Positions 7,546-16,528 of a stretch of 64,000 bases of DNA are shown piece after piece; position 1 is the first letter of the stretch, and every line of letters begins with the position of its first letter. This stretch comes from Daejeonella sp. H1SJ63 (GTDB taxonomy: Bacteria > Bacteroidota > Bacteroidia > Sphingobacteriales > Sphingobacteriaceae). Made by a program: the position numbers and the translations under genes. Under the pieces are notes generated by a model. That model saw only the letters and a program-made list of their open reading frames with translations. It searched no databases and was not told the origin of the DNA. Location of the stretch: contig NZ_JARKMZ010000020.1 in NCBI RefSeq assembly GCF_029360775.1, forward strand, positions 105,881 to 169,880, given 5' to 3'.

Positions 7546-9663
7546 ATGCATATACCTGATAAATATTATAAAATAGCTAAAATAAGCCTCATAAGTCTGC
7601 TTTCACTTACACTGATAGCCGGCGGAATTGCCTATGCCAAAAGAGAGGCACTGCTCAGAGCTGCAATCAAAAAGGCGATCAGCAAAGCCGACAGAGAATA
7701 CGATCTGGAACTAAAAATTGAGAGCGCAAAGTTTGTGGGATTGAGCAGTGTGCAATTTAAAAACATCAGTCTGGTACCCCGCGGCAAAGACAGCCTTGCC
7801 AAAATAGATAAGTTCAGGGTAGGCGTTAAACTTTTTCCAATCCTGTTCGGCGACATTAAACTTTCGGAGATTAATCTGGATAAGGGAAAGATTAATCTGA
7901 TTAAAAAGGACTCTGTCAGTAATTTTGATTTCCTGTTCCGAAAAAAGAAAACTGAAAATCCGGATGAAAAATCAGAGCTGAATCTTGGAAAATTTGCCAA
8001 TAGCCTGATCAATCAGATGCTTTATAAAATACCTGACGACATGGATATCCGCGATTTCAGGATCAGTTTTCAGGATGACAGCAATAGCGTGGACCTCTAC
8101 ACCAGCTCCGCAACTATAGATGGTGGTGATGTAAACTCAACGATCATTGTTAACGGGAAAGAATCTGTATGGCATGTGGAAGGAAACGTTGATCCCGGGG
8201 ATAAGGAGCTGAATCTGATGTTATTTGCCGATAACAAAAAGGTGGAGCTGCCGTATCTGGAGAAGAAATTCGGACTTAAACTGAACTTTGATACCGTTTT
8301 CACTGAAATGCGTGGTGCCAGGCTTAGCGGAAGTCAGCTGGAAGTTAACGGCTCATGGAAGGTTAAAAATTTGTTAGTCAACCACAAACGAATTGCCGGA
8401 AATGATATCATCGTTCCCGATGCTTCGATTGATGCCGACATGGTTATTGGCAAAAATTTTGTATCCATCGATAGTACTTCAACCATACATATCAAAAACA
8501 TCGACCTACATCCGTTTATTAAATATACCCTGTCTCCATTTAAAATTTATGAGCTGAAACTCCATACAGATCAATTGGATGCCCAAAAGCTTGCAGGATC
8601 CTTTCCACAGGGTTTGTTTGAATCTCTTGAAGGGATACAGGTTTCAGGAAAATTGCAGTATGACCTGAACTTTTATCTCGATTCACAAAGTCCGGATAGT
8701 GTTATTTTTAGTTCGAATCTTAAAAACAATGGTTTTAAGGTATTAAAATGGGGTAAAACTAATCTGCAAAAAATTAACAGCTCATTTGTATACACTCCGT
8801 ATGAATACGGTAAACCTATGCGCGATATAATCATCGGACCTGAAAATCCGGATTTTACACCTATTGATCAGATTTCGCCCTATTTAAAAGGAGCATTGCT
8901 TACCGCAGAAGATCCTTCATTCTACAGCCATAAGGGATTTGTTGAAGAATCGATCAGAAAATCTATTGCTACCAATTTCAAGGAAAAGGCTTTTAAACGG
9001 GGTGGAAGTACCATATCCATGCAGCTCGTAAAAAACGTTTATCTGAACCGGCAGAAAACACTGGCCAGGAAAGTTGAGGAGATCCTTATTGTATGGATCA
9101 TGGAAAACGGGCGTCTGTCGACTAAAGAACGCATGTTTGAAACCTATCTGAACCTGATTGAATGGGGAAGGAATGTGTATGGGATAGGTGAGGCATCCAG
9201 ATATTATTTCGGCAAGCATCCCTCAGAACTTAGTCTGGGAGAAAGTATTTTCCTGACCAGCATTGTACCAAGACCCAAATCAGGACTCTATCGCTTTGAA
9301 GGAGATGGCAGTCTGAGGGAAGGATTATCTTCCTATTTTAACTTTATCGGGGGAATCATGGCACGCCGCGGACTGACCCCTCCCGACAGTAATTATTTTG
9401 GATTTTATGGCGTAAGGCTCAGAGAAAGTTTAAGATCAGGCTTGCCGGTGGTAGATTCGCTTGCAGCCGACAGCCTGCTGATTAACGGAACAGAAGATGA
9501 TGAGAGCGTTCTTCAGCAGCTTTTCAGCAAAAGACGTCAGGATACACTTCAGTTAAAAGAAATCAACCGGCCAAAAATCCCTCTAAAAGATACGATACCC
9601 GCTAACCGGAGACCTCAGAGCCCTTCTCCCAGGAACTCCAGAAATAATAAAGCTAATAATTGA
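7546..9663 (+). CDS. biosynthetic peptidoglycan glycosyltransferase (GT51) with long N-terminal domain
   Basis: 705 residues. One membrane segment at about 12-30, then some 400 residues of beta-rich, AsmA-like sequence, then a GT51 domain. The catalytic motif EDPSFYSHKGF is near residue 455 and RGGSTISMQLVKN near 485, followed by ETYLNLIEWGRNVYGIGEASRYYF. There is no penicillin-binding transpeptidase domain, so it should polymerise glycan strands from lipid II without cross-linking. The Ser/Asn/Pro-rich tail is probably disordered. It may share a transcript with the phosphoribosyltransferase 21 bases downstream. Confidence 0.88.
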   Translation: MHIPDKYYKIAKISLISLLSLTLIAGGIAYAKREALLRAAIKKAISKADREYDLELKIESAKFVGLSSVQFKNISLVPRGKDSLAKIDKFRVGVKLFPILFGDIKLSEINLDKGKINLIKKDSVSNFDFLFRKKKTENPDEKSELNLGKFANSLINQMLYKIPDDMDIRDFRISFQDDSNSVDLYTSSATIDGGDVNSTIIVNGKESVWHVEGNVDPGDKELNLMLFADNKKVELPYLEKKFGLKLNFDTVFTEMRGARLSGSQLEVNGSWKVKNLLVNHKRIAGNDIIVPDASIDADMVIGKNFVSIDSTSTIHIKNIDLHPFIKYTLSPFKIYELKLHTDQLDAQKLAGSFPQGLFESLEGIQVSGKLQYDLNFYLDSQSPDSVIFSSNLKNNGFKVLKWGKTNLQKINSSFVYTPYEYGKPMRDIIIGPENPDFTPIDQISPYLKGALLTAEDPSFYSHKGFVEESIRKSIATNFKEKAFKRGGSTISMQLVKNVYLNRQKTLARKVEEILIVWIMENGRLSTKERMFETYLNLIEWGRNVYGIGEASRYYFGKHPSELSLGESIFLTSIVPRPKSGLYRFEGDGSLREGLSSYFNFIGGIMARRGLTPPDSNYFGFYGVRLRESLRSGLPVVDSLAADSLLINGTEDDESVLQQLFSKRRQDTLQLKEINRPKIPLKDTIPANRRPQSPSPRNSRNNKANN

Positions 9664-9684
9664 TCTAATATCTAATTTTGAATC

Positions 9685-10218
9685 ATGAGGATAGAAATTG
9701 ACGATAAAACTTTTGATATAATGCTCGAATATGAGCAGATCAAAAAAAGGATCAGACTCCTTGCCATTCAGTTAAATGTTGACTACGAAAACCGCATTCC
9801 CGTATTTATCGGAGTTCTGAACGGTAGTTTTATTTTTCTGGCAGATCTGATAAAAGAAGTTGACATTCCTTCAGAAGTCAGTTTTGTGAAAGTTTCTTCC
9901 TATAAGGGCGATAAAAGTACCGGAAGAGTCAAAGAAGAAATTGGTTTACAAATGTCGCTTAAAGACCGGGATGTAATTATTGTAGAAGATATTGTAGATA
10001 GCGGACATACCATGGAATACCTGCTTAACATGATAAAAAAAGAGGATCCGGCTTCGGTAAATGTTTGTACCCTACTGCTAAAACCCAACTCTGTAAAGAC
10101 TAAATTTGATGAAATAACTTACATAGGTTTTGAGATTCCGGATGATTTCGTGGTAGGATACGGATTGGATTACAATGGTCTTGGCCGTAATCTTAAGGAT
10201 ATTTACAAGGCAGTTTAA
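9685..10218 (+). CDS. hpt: hypoxanthine phosphoribosyltransferase
   Basis: 177 residues of a type I phosphoribosyltransferase of the purine-salvage kind, joining hypoxanthine or guanine to PRPP. The PRPP loop is visible as VIIVEDIVDSGHTMEYLL (about residues 95-112); FIGVLNGSFIFLADL and VGYGLDYNGLGRNLKDI are further family signatures. Normal length. Co-directional with the glycosyltransferase gene before it. Confidence 0.92.
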   Translation: MRIEIDDKTFDIMLEYEQIKKRIRLLAIQLNVDYENRIPVFIGVLNGSFIFLADLIKEVDIPSEVSFVKVSSYKGDKSTGRVKEEIGLQMSLKDRDVIIVEDIVDSGHTMEYLLNMIKKEDPASVNVCTLLLKPNSVKTKFDEITYIGFEIPDDFVVGYGLDYNGLGRNLKDIYKAV

Positions 10219-10249
10219 GACATAAATTGTACTTTTGTTGGATATTTAA

Positions 10250-10380
10250 ATAGAAACCATCTTGATTTTGCTAAAACCCGCAGGGTATGATTATCAAGTT
10301 ATGATTGCCCTGCCGGCAGGCCTACCTGCGGTAGGCAGGCCTGTCTACCGACAGGTAGATTCATCACCTTTAAAAAACAA
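10250..10380. repeat. dispersed palindromic intergenic element, copy 2
   Basis: Second copy of the element at 1386-1500, in the same orientation relative to the next start codon. It shares GAAACCATC, AAAACCCGCAGG, TATGATTATCAAG, a core of CCTGCC/GGCAGG palindromes that is shuffled and longer than in copy 1, and the ATCACC-TTTAAAAAAC tail. It sits 12 bases before the phosphatidylserine decarboxylase ATG, the same distance as copy 1 from rhaI. Confidence 0.8.
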
Positions 10381-10391
10381 AAAATAAATAA

Positions 10392-11063
10392 ATGAAAATG
10401 ACCATTCACAAGGAAGGCTATACCTCGATCGCGTTATGCATTCTCTTTATTTTTGTTCTGAACGCTCTTGTTCATTACTATCTGCCTGATGTAGTTTGGT
10501 TCACCTGGATCATCTATATTTTATCATTTGCATTGTTTGCGATTGTACTTCAGTTTTTCAGAAATCCGGCGATTACTGTCATTAAAAACGAGCAGCATGT
10601 GATCTGCCCCGCTGATGGAAAGGTTGTTGTAATTGAAGAAACCGAGGAAAATGAATATCTGAAAGACAGGAGGATACAGGTATCAGTATTCATGTCGCCG
10701 ATTAATGTTCACGTCAACAGAAATCCTGTTTCAGGAATCTTCAAATACTATAAATATCACCCGGGTAAGTTTCTGGTAGCCTGGCATCCAAAATCATCTA
10801 CAGAAAATGAAAGAACCACGGTAGTGATAGAGAACAAAGCAGGAGTTTCTGTTCTGTTCAGACAAATTGCAGGCGCACTTGCCAGAAGGATTGTTTGTTA
10901 TGCACAGGAGGGTAAGCAGGCAGTTCAGGGGGAAGAATTCGGATTCATCAAGTTTGGATCCAGAGTGGATGTTTTCCTGCCATTAGGTACAGAAATAAAA
11001 GTAGGATTGGGTGAAACCGTAAAAGGTGGAATCACCGTTCTGGCACACCTAAAAAATAAATAA
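10392..11063 (+). CDS. psd: phosphatidylserine decarboxylase family protein
   Basis: A 223-residue short form of phosphatidylserine decarboxylase, which makes phosphatidylethanolamine at the inner membrane. Two hydrophobic segments at about 12-55 are followed by the catalytic domain (VSVFMSPINVHVNRNPVSG, with the conserved histidine). The self-cleavage site is a Gly-Ser pair in IKFGSRVD near residue 186; the serine would become the pyruvoyl group. GTEIKVGLGETVKGGITVLA closes the domain. The family is usually made as a proenzyme of this size in Bacteroidota. Confidence 0.93.
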   Translation: MKMTIHKEGYTSIALCILFIFVLNALVHYYLPDVVWFTWIIYILSFALFAIVLQFFRNPAITVIKNEQHVICPADGKVVVIEETEENEYLKDRRIQVSVFMSPINVHVNRNPVSGIFKYYKYHPGKFLVAWHPKSSTENERTTVVIENKAGVSVLFRQIAGALARRIVCYAQEGKQAVQGEEFGFIKFGSRVDVFLPLGTEIKVGLGETVKGGITVLAHLKNK

Positions 11064-11075
11064 TAAGCAATTATC

Positions 11076-11267
11076 ATGAAAAGATTAACAGCAATTTTAA
11101 GCATTGTATTTTTAGCCAGCAGCCTTTCAGTATCTGCGCAGAATGAGCCTAAGAAAGAAATGAAAAAAGGTGAAAAGATGGAATGTAAAATGGGTAAGGG
11201 CTGCAAAATGAGCTGCTGCTCAGGTAAAGAAAAAAAAGAGGATAGCAGCACTTCAAAAAAGAACTGA
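11076..11267 (+). CDS. small secreted Lys/Met/Cys-rich protein
   Basis: A 63-residue protein with a signal peptide (about 1-21, ending SVSAQ). The mature 42 residues are almost all Lys, Glu, Met, Cys and Ser, including ECKMGKGCKMSCCSGKEKKE with four cysteines and several methionines. That pattern could bind soft metal ions such as copper, but I recognise no family. It begins 12 bases after the decarboxylase gene. A hairpin with a T-run follows at 11277-11316. Confidence 0.6.
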   Translation: MKRLTAILSIVFLASSLSVSAQNEPKKEMKKGEKMECKMGKGCKMSCCSGKEKKEDSSTSKKN

Positions 11268-11276
11268 TTAGTTTAT

Positions 11277-11316
11277 AAAAAAGCCCCGTTATGTTATTCA
11301 TGTCAGGGTTTTTTAT
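11277..11316 (+). terminator. probable intrinsic terminator
   Basis: An AAAAAGCCC arm and a GGGTTTTTT arm enclose about 20 bases, with one bulged G, right after the small secreted protein gene. It probably ends the psd transcript. Confidence 0.5.
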
Positions 11317-12319
11317 ATTTCTAATTATTTAAGGCAAAATCACCTGCATTCGCTTATATTTCAAAGCAAAATTGAGCCTTTATTAAATCCCCTTCTTAAC
11401 CTTTCCTCCCTCTATCGCCGGGAGGGCTTGTCACTTTTATAGGCTAAAAGTAACCAAAAGCCTTTTTCAATCCCTAGGTGCCTTTGGCCACAAACCAACC
11501 GCACATCAAAAAACAGTGATCGCTGTCTTTGGGGGATATTGCCAAATGAAAGCATCCCACATATGATCCCAAAGCCCAATGCTCGGTATTGCTTTTTGAT
11601 TGAATCTAACTCTGTTTTTTTGATTTTGCTGGCACTTGGGATTGAATTGTCCTTCGGTACCTCATGTATGATATGAACGTTTATTGGAATCGTGCTTCGG
11701 CTGACAACCATTCATCACTTACAGGTATTGAATCTTGCAGAGAATGGCCTTCCGGGATTTGGCAGTAAAGGCGCGTTTTATCCTTTCTTCTAACGATCAT
11801 ACCGCACAGGCATCAAGCAATCCGGAGAAGTGTTGCAGAAACATTCATACCTCACTTGCATAAACACGTCTTGGAGTGCGCTAACAGGATAAAATGTGGA
11901 TTTACAACAAATACCGGACAGCCGCGGCGTTACTCAAGTTTTTTATGTCTTTTAATTGCTTTCGTGGACTCGCCGCTAAGGGCAGCTCGGCATTGATTCT
12001 TTTCAGCTGAAGGAAAAGAATTAGGCCCAGCGGCCATGAGCGAAAGATTTTCATCATGATTAGTCATTTGCATTTAACCGGAAAACAGTAGATTTTATTC
12101 AGAATTAAATTTGATAGCCCGACGTCGAAAGTATCGTATATGAAAAATATCATAGACATTTGAACCCTTCCGGGTAAATCTACTACCCAAAAATTCCTTA
12201 GAATACTTGGATTACGCTAAAGAGATAAAATGTTCATCTACAATACCGTGACAAAGTCTTGCACGAAATATTGCAACAAGATTCTGAATTATATGAAATA
12301 CTGAAAATGAGGCAATTTA
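11317..12319. other. intergenic kilobase with a dispersed structured element
   Basis: No convincing gene. A 99-codon open frame at 11412-11711 (minus) has the composition of repeat DNA and no recognisable domain. CTTTCCTCCCTCTATCGCC at about 11400 recurs at about 63916. The stretch 11942-12045 is, on the minus strand, a copy of the element at 29805-29910 (described there). The region probably consists of decayed dispersed repeats. Confidence 0.5.
11942..12045 (-). repeat. dispersed structured element, copy 1
   Basis: Read on the minus strand this aligns along its whole length with 29805-29910: GGCCGCTGGGCC, a hairpin with TTCTTTTC and GAAAAGAA arms, CAATGCCGA, CTTAGCGGCGAG, TCCACGAA, then an A-rich stretch ending CTTGAG. 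The hairpin arms differ between copies but still pair. Confidence 0.7.
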
Positions 12320-13486
12320 TTATTCTCCCTTTACCGGCTTCCCATCTGCATACTCATGATAAACAGTTTGTGTCGGGAATGCAAACTCTGCTTTATTTTC
12401 TGCAACTATCTGCATAATCTTATAATTGATATCCTGACGGATGCGCATATAATCGTTATAATCAACAATCTCTATAAAATAAAGCACCTGAATATTCAGG
12501 GCTGACTCGCCAAAAGAATCGAAGGTAACCAGTGTATCATTACTGGTTGAATCATGTTCATTTACATAGGTTTCAATCTGCTTTGATATTTTAAGCATGA
12601 CATCAGCCGGAGTATCATATTTGAGGGAAATATTGAACTTCATTCTGCGAAGATTTCTGAGGCTTAAATTTTCAAGCGGACTATCCACCATTTTCTTATT
12701 GGGAATAATCACCAGGGTTTTATCCAGAGTACGTAAGAGCGTGCTTCTGAAACCCACCTTTTCAATAGTGCCTTCAAATTTATCAATCCGCACCAGATCG
12801 CCTACCACAAAGGGCTTATCAGCAAATATGGTGAATGAGCCCAGAAGGTTTTGCAGCGTATCCTGAGCAGCAAGTGCAACTGCGATACCCCCAATACCCA
12901 AACCGGCAATAATTGTAGCTACATTCAGATTAAATACAGCCCTGAGAACTACAAAAACTCCAAAAATGATGGTTATGATCTTCGATAATTCCTTGATGAA
13001 AGGAACCATCTGATCGTCTGATTTAGATTCTGTTAATGAAGCCTTGTAAAGGAAAACATAGGCCATAAAATCGATAATCCGCAGAACAATCCAGAATAAA
13101 GCTATAATGAAAAACAGTAAAAACAGCTTATCAAGTACCTGAATAAGAGTCAGTTCGTAAACCGAAGGAAGCTTATTAACAAGGGTAGTCCGTTTAAATA
13201 TGACTTCCTGAAGCGGATAATCCAACTGATTAATTGAAAGATACAGGACAGAGAAAAGAATAAGCAATTCGACCGGACGCAGCAGAAGATCAACAAAAAT
13301 TTTAGGATCAGTATCAGGGTGCAGACGCTTAAACAATCTGAACATCAGACTGCTCAGCAGCCTTGAAAAGATCCGCTTCAGCAAAAGTCCAAAGATCAGG
13401 ATAGATGCAAAAAGAATATAGTTATGAAGACTGTTCCCTAAAAATTGTTGTGCAAAAATCTCTGTGTTCATAAAAGAAATAAACAA
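12320..13486 (-). CDS. mechanosensitive ion channel family protein (MscS-like)
   Basis: 388 residues. Several hydrophobic segments fill the first half (about 18-40, 70-90, 117-145, 170-205). Next comes the MscS pore helix and beta domain: GGIAVALAAQDTLQNLLGSFTIFADKPFVVGDLVRI (about 198-235), then IEKVGFRSTLLRT and VIIPNKKMVDSPLENLS. These proteins open under membrane tension and release solutes. Longer at the N-terminus than E. coli MscS, as is usual in Bacteroidota. Stands alone between two non-coding stretches. Confidence 0.9.
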   Translation of the reverse strand: MFISFMNTEIFAQQFLGNSLHNYILFASILIFGLLLKRIFSRLLSSLMFRLFKRLHPDTDPKIFVDLLLRPVELLILFSVLYLSINQLDYPLQEVIFKRTTLVNKLPSVYELTLIQVLDKLFLLFFIIALFWIVLRIIDFMAYVFLYKASLTESKSDDQMVPFIKELSKIITIIFGVFVVLRAVFNLNVATIIAGLGIGGIAVALAAQDTLQNLLGSFTIFADKPFVVGDLVRIDKFEGTIEKVGFRSTLLRTLDKTLVIIPNKKMVDSPLENLSLRNLRRMKFNISLKYDTPADVMLKISKQIETYVNEHDSTSNDTLVTFDSFGESALNIQVLYFIEIVDYNDYMRIRQDINYKIMQIVAENKAEFAFPTQTVYHEYADGKPVKGE

Positions 13487-13568
13487 AATTCTGTTTGATA
13501 GTTAATAAAGTACTGAATTATAATTGAATTCCGCAAAGAGCTGAATCCATACTTTTCAAAAATGAGCG

Positions 13569-13604
13569 CAAAAAAAAAGCCCCCCGGATAGAATCCGGGA
13601 GGCT
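13569..13604 (-). terminator. rplS: intrinsic terminator of rplS
   Basis: On the minus strand GCCTCCCGGAT and ATCCGGGGGGC pair across a 3-base loop with one mismatch and run straight into nine Ts (13578-13569). A classical terminator 17 bases after the rplS stop. Confidence 0.9.
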
Positions 13605-13621
13605 GCAATCTTATAAATAAA

Positions 13622-13969
13622 TTACACTCTTTTAGATTTGATACGAGCAGCTTTACCGGTTAATTCACGCAGGTAGAATAATTTCGCTCTGCGAACCTTT
13701 CCGTGATTGTTTACCTCAATCTTCTCGATATTTGGAGAGTTTACAGGGAAGATACGCTCTACACCAACTCCGTTTGACATTTTACGAACAGTAAAAGTCT
13801 CATTTACACCAACACTATTACGCTGGATAACTACACCCTGATAAATCTGGATACGTTCTTTATTTCCTTCGCGAATTTTATAGTGAACACTTACCGTATC
13901 ACCGGCCTTGAATACAGGAACTTGCTTTTTAACTACTGCCTGCTCTTCAACAAATTTTACTAAATCCAT
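13622..13969 (-). CDS. rplS: 50S ribosomal protein L19
   Basis: 115 residues, full length. Family signatures are plain: [71 protein letters not shown]19 sits at the interface of the ribosomal subunits. It is downstream of trmD on the same strand, the usual bacterial order, although about 210 bases apart and with a possible own leader (see 13989-14011). Confidence 0.97.
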   Translation of the reverse strand: MDLVKFVEEQAVVKKQVPVFKAGDTVSVHYKIREGNKERIQIYQGVVIQRNSVGVNETFTVRKMSNGVGVERIFPVNSPNIEKIEVNNHGKVRRAKLFYLRELTGKAARIKSKRV

Positions 13970-13988
13970 GATTTTAAGCTCTTAAAGT

Positions 13989-14011
13989 CGATTTTTAGCC
14001 CGTAAAAATCG
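13989..14011 (-). promoter_or_regulatory. rplS: perfect hairpin in the rplS leader
   Basis: CGATTTTT and AAAAATCG are perfect 8-base arms around a 7-base loop, 20 bases upstream of the rplS start. A TAATATTG resembling a -7 box lies just upstream on the same strand. Could be a ribosomal-protein leader structure; no family was matched. Confidence 0.4.
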
Positions 14012-14182
14012 GACTGCAATATTAGGAATAATTTTTTACTTAAAAAAGTAAGTTTGAATATTTTAACTGATAAATTTATTTAGAAGGCTCTGTATCCAAA
14101 GTAAATAAGGGATTATTACCTTAATTGAATACGAAATATATTCCATTCTTATAATCTCAGGTCTTACCAACAAAACCTAAAA

Positions 14183-14857
14183 TTATTCCAGCAAATCAGG
14201 CCTTCTCTTTCTGGTGCGCTCCAGCGCCTGCTCATGCCTCCATTCATTAATAGCTGCCTCATGTCCGCTCAACAGAATATCAGGCACCCTGTGACCTTTC
14301 CAGTCGGCCGGACGGGTATAAACCGGTGCATCAAGCAGGTCGCCCTGAAATGAATCTGATAATGCTGAGGTCTCGTCGTTTAGCACCCCCGGCAATAGTC
14401 TCACGATACTGTCGACCAGAACTGCTGCCGGTAATTCACCTCCAGAAAGCACATAATCACCAATAGAAATTTCCCTGGTCACAAAAATATCCCTGATCCT
14501 TTGGTCAATTCCTTTATAATGCCCTGCCAGAATAATCACATTCTTCTTATCCGAAAGTTCATTAGCCATTGTCTGGTTCAGGGTTTCGCCATCGGGAGTC
14601 ATAAAAATCACTTCATCATAATCCCGTTCCGATTTCAGTTTTTCTATGCAATTTGCAAAAGGCTCAATTCCCATAACCATTCCACTACCGCCACCATACT
14701 GGTAATCGTCAACCGATTTCTGCTTATTGGTTGAATAATCGCGGAGGTTATGTACATGAATTTCTGCAAGTCCCTTTTTCTGAGCCCTCTGTAAAATAGA
14801 ATGGGCAAAGGGACTGTCAAGCAGATCAGGTAATACAGTAATAATATCAAAGCGCAT
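14183..14857 (-). CDS. trmD: tRNA (guanine-N1)-methyltransferase
   Basis: TrmD, a SPOUT-fold enzyme that methylates G37 of tRNAs next to the anticodon. A longer frame begins at 15004, but the family opens with [13 protein letters not shown], whose ATG is at 14857, giving 224 residues; a TAnnTTTG box ends 4 bases before it. Visible family motifs: [44 protein letters not shown] and [16 protein letters not shown], the trefoil-knot S-adenosylmethionine site. Followed by rplS on the same strand. Confidence 0.95.
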   Translation of the reverse strand: MRFDIITVLPDLLDSPFAHSILQRAQKKGLAEIHVHNLRDYSTNKQKSVDDYQYGGGSGMVMGIEPFANCIEKLKSERDYDEVIFMTPDGETLNQTMANELSDKKNVIILAGHYKGIDQRIRDIFVTREISIGDYVLSGGELPAAVLVDSIVRLLPGVLNDETSALSDSFQGDLLDAPVYTRPADWKGHRVPDILLSGHEAAINEWRHEQALERTRKRRPDLLE

Positions 14858-14861
14858 TCTG

Positions 14862-14869
14862 CAAAGATA
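14862..14869 (-). promoter_or_regulatory. trmD: -7 promoter box of trmD
   Basis: TATCTTTG on the minus strand matches TAnnTTTG and ends 4 bases before the ATG at 14857. No clear -33 TTTG is present. It supports the shorter start and a nearly leaderless message. Direct repeats of GTATTGAGATAT-type sequence lie just upstream (14880-14912). Confidence 0.55.
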
Positions 14870-15222
14870 GAAAGGAGAATTGAGTATTGAGATATGAGTA
14901 TTGAGATATGTGAACTGAGTGCAAATACTAAACCGCTTCAATTTCGAGTAATAAAATTTAAGAAATTCTGAAAGAGGAATTGACATAGCGGGATAGATAA
15001 GCACGCTTCATTTATGAAATAAATGAATGTTGGAATTAGTCTTTGATTTGGCGTCTTGGCGAGCAAAAAAATAAAACAGTGAGTAGAAAATAACATGTCA
15101 TGGGTAACACGCTACTCAAATCTTGCATTATCTGTAAATTAGGTAGCGTTGAGAAATCCAAAACCTATAAGCACTACGCTGCATCCATTCAATGGCCTGG
15201 AATCGGTTAGGGCCCCATAGGT

Positions 15223-16503
15223 TTAAGGTCTTTTCTTCATCTTGTTGATCCAGATGAGTGTTCCTGTTACGGGCAAACTGGTAGCAATCAGGCAGGCCAG
15301 AAAATAAATAATCTTTGATAACTTACCGTAAACATCACCAACATGCAAAGCCTTGATGGAAGCGGAAACCCGTTCATTCAATGGTTTTTCTGAAAAAATC
15401 TCGCTTTTTATAAGTACTGAAGTATACTGATCCAGATAAATTTTATCTGATGCAACAGGAGCAAAAAAGCCAGTTTTTGATTTATTCACCAAAACCGCAT
15501 CAGCAGAGTCGGCAGGAAGGCTGATCAGCAAATCGCCCTCGTAATCAAGTAACTTATCAGCCGACTGAATATAATCTGCAAGCAATACTGATTTTACACC
15601 CTGAATGGAGGCAATATCTGATTTCGGCGTTTCTGGTTTCAAAGCATCTTCAGACTGGTAAGTTCCCAGCGACTTCCTCAAACCGTTTCTGTACCATTCG
15701 AACGACCATTGCGGTCCGGTAATACCCATCAGGAAAAGAAAGATACAACTGTAAAATCCAAGACTGTTATGGAGATCATGGTTTATTCTTTTCCAGTTAG
15801 CATCCCATTTAATTTTCAATCCCTGCTTCCACGACTGTATTCTTCTGGGAAACCAGATCACAATCCCTGTTATTACACCGAGTGTAAACAAAATTGTGGC
15901 TGTTCCGGTAATATAACTGCCCAGTTTCCTGTTGGGCAATTCCCCGATCAGAGGTTCTTCAATCCTGTCGAGCAGAAGCCAGCGATGAAGGCTGAACATG
16001 ATCTGCATAAAATCAGTAAGTCCATTTTTATCCTTACCGCTGCCCAGAATTTTTCCGGTATACGGATCTACCATGTACTGAATTCCTCTGGAAGGAGGAC
16101 CAGCCTTTTCTCCTTTAGCCTTATCTTTAGCTCCACCACCACCGTCCGGCTTATTCTTATCGTTCATCCCACCAGGCTTACCTTCTTCAGGCATTTTTAC
16201 GGTTAAAACATAAGGCCGGCCAGGATCTGCAGGAATTTTAACTGATAATACCTTTCCGCCTGTTTCACGCTTTACAGCATCAATCAGTTTTTCTGCAGAA
16301 AGTTTCTCTGCTCCGGCTTTATAACTCACATGATATAATTCGGGTGCAGAAAGTTCTTTGATCTCTGTGTTAAATACGTAAACCGTACCGCTTAAACAGA
16401 TCAGTAATACAACGATACCACTTGCTAAACCAAGCCAGAGATGAATGTCATTAAAAAGTTTACGCAGTTTTGGCCAGGCTGAGTGGTTTTGTCTTTGCTT
16501 CAT
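15223..16503 (-). CDS. PepSY-associated membrane protein
   Basis: 426 residues. Hydrophobic segments at about 22-45, 200-222, 250-270 and 396-420 match the four-helix PepSY_TM layout, with a soluble PepSY-like stretch (EKLSAEKLIDAVKRETGGKV, about 65-85) outside. Residues 115-138 form a Gly/Lys/Asp-rich linker. Proteins of this family often accompany siderophore receptors and may reduce or handle ferric siderophores at the inner membrane; that role is inferred. The gene starts 25 bases after the TonB receptor gene ends, so both are probably iron-controlled. Confidence 0.85.
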   Translation of the reverse strand: MKQRQNHSAWPKLRKLFNDIHLWLGLASGIVVLLICLSGTVYVFNTEIKELSAPELYHVSYKAGAEKLSAEKLIDAVKRETGGKVLSVKIPADPGRPYVLTVKMPEEGKPGGMNDKNKPDGGGGAKDKAKGEKAGPPSRGIQYMVDPYTGKILGSGKDKNGLTDFMQIMFSLHRWLLLDRIEEPLIGELPNRKLGSYITGTATILFTLGVITGIVIWFPRRIQSWKQGLKIKWDANWKRINHDLHNSLGFYSCIFLFLMGITGPQWSFEWYRNGLRKSLGTYQSEDALKPETPKSDIASIQGVKSVLLADYIQSADKLLDYEGDLLISLPADSADAVLVNKSKTGFFAPVASDKIYLDQYTSVLIKSEIFSEKPLNERVSASIKALHVGDVYGKLSKIIYFLACLIATSLPVTGTLIWINKMKKRP

Positions 16504-16528
16504 ATTTAGTTGAAGGAATATTTATTGA

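Noticed and set aside
11412..11711. 99-codon open frame, minus strand
   Set aside because: Composition resembles translated dispersed repeat DNA, no domain and no neighbour support.
14858..15004. N-terminal extension of TrmD
   Set aside because: The extra 49 residues match nothing in the family, and a promoter box lies inside the extension directly before the family start.
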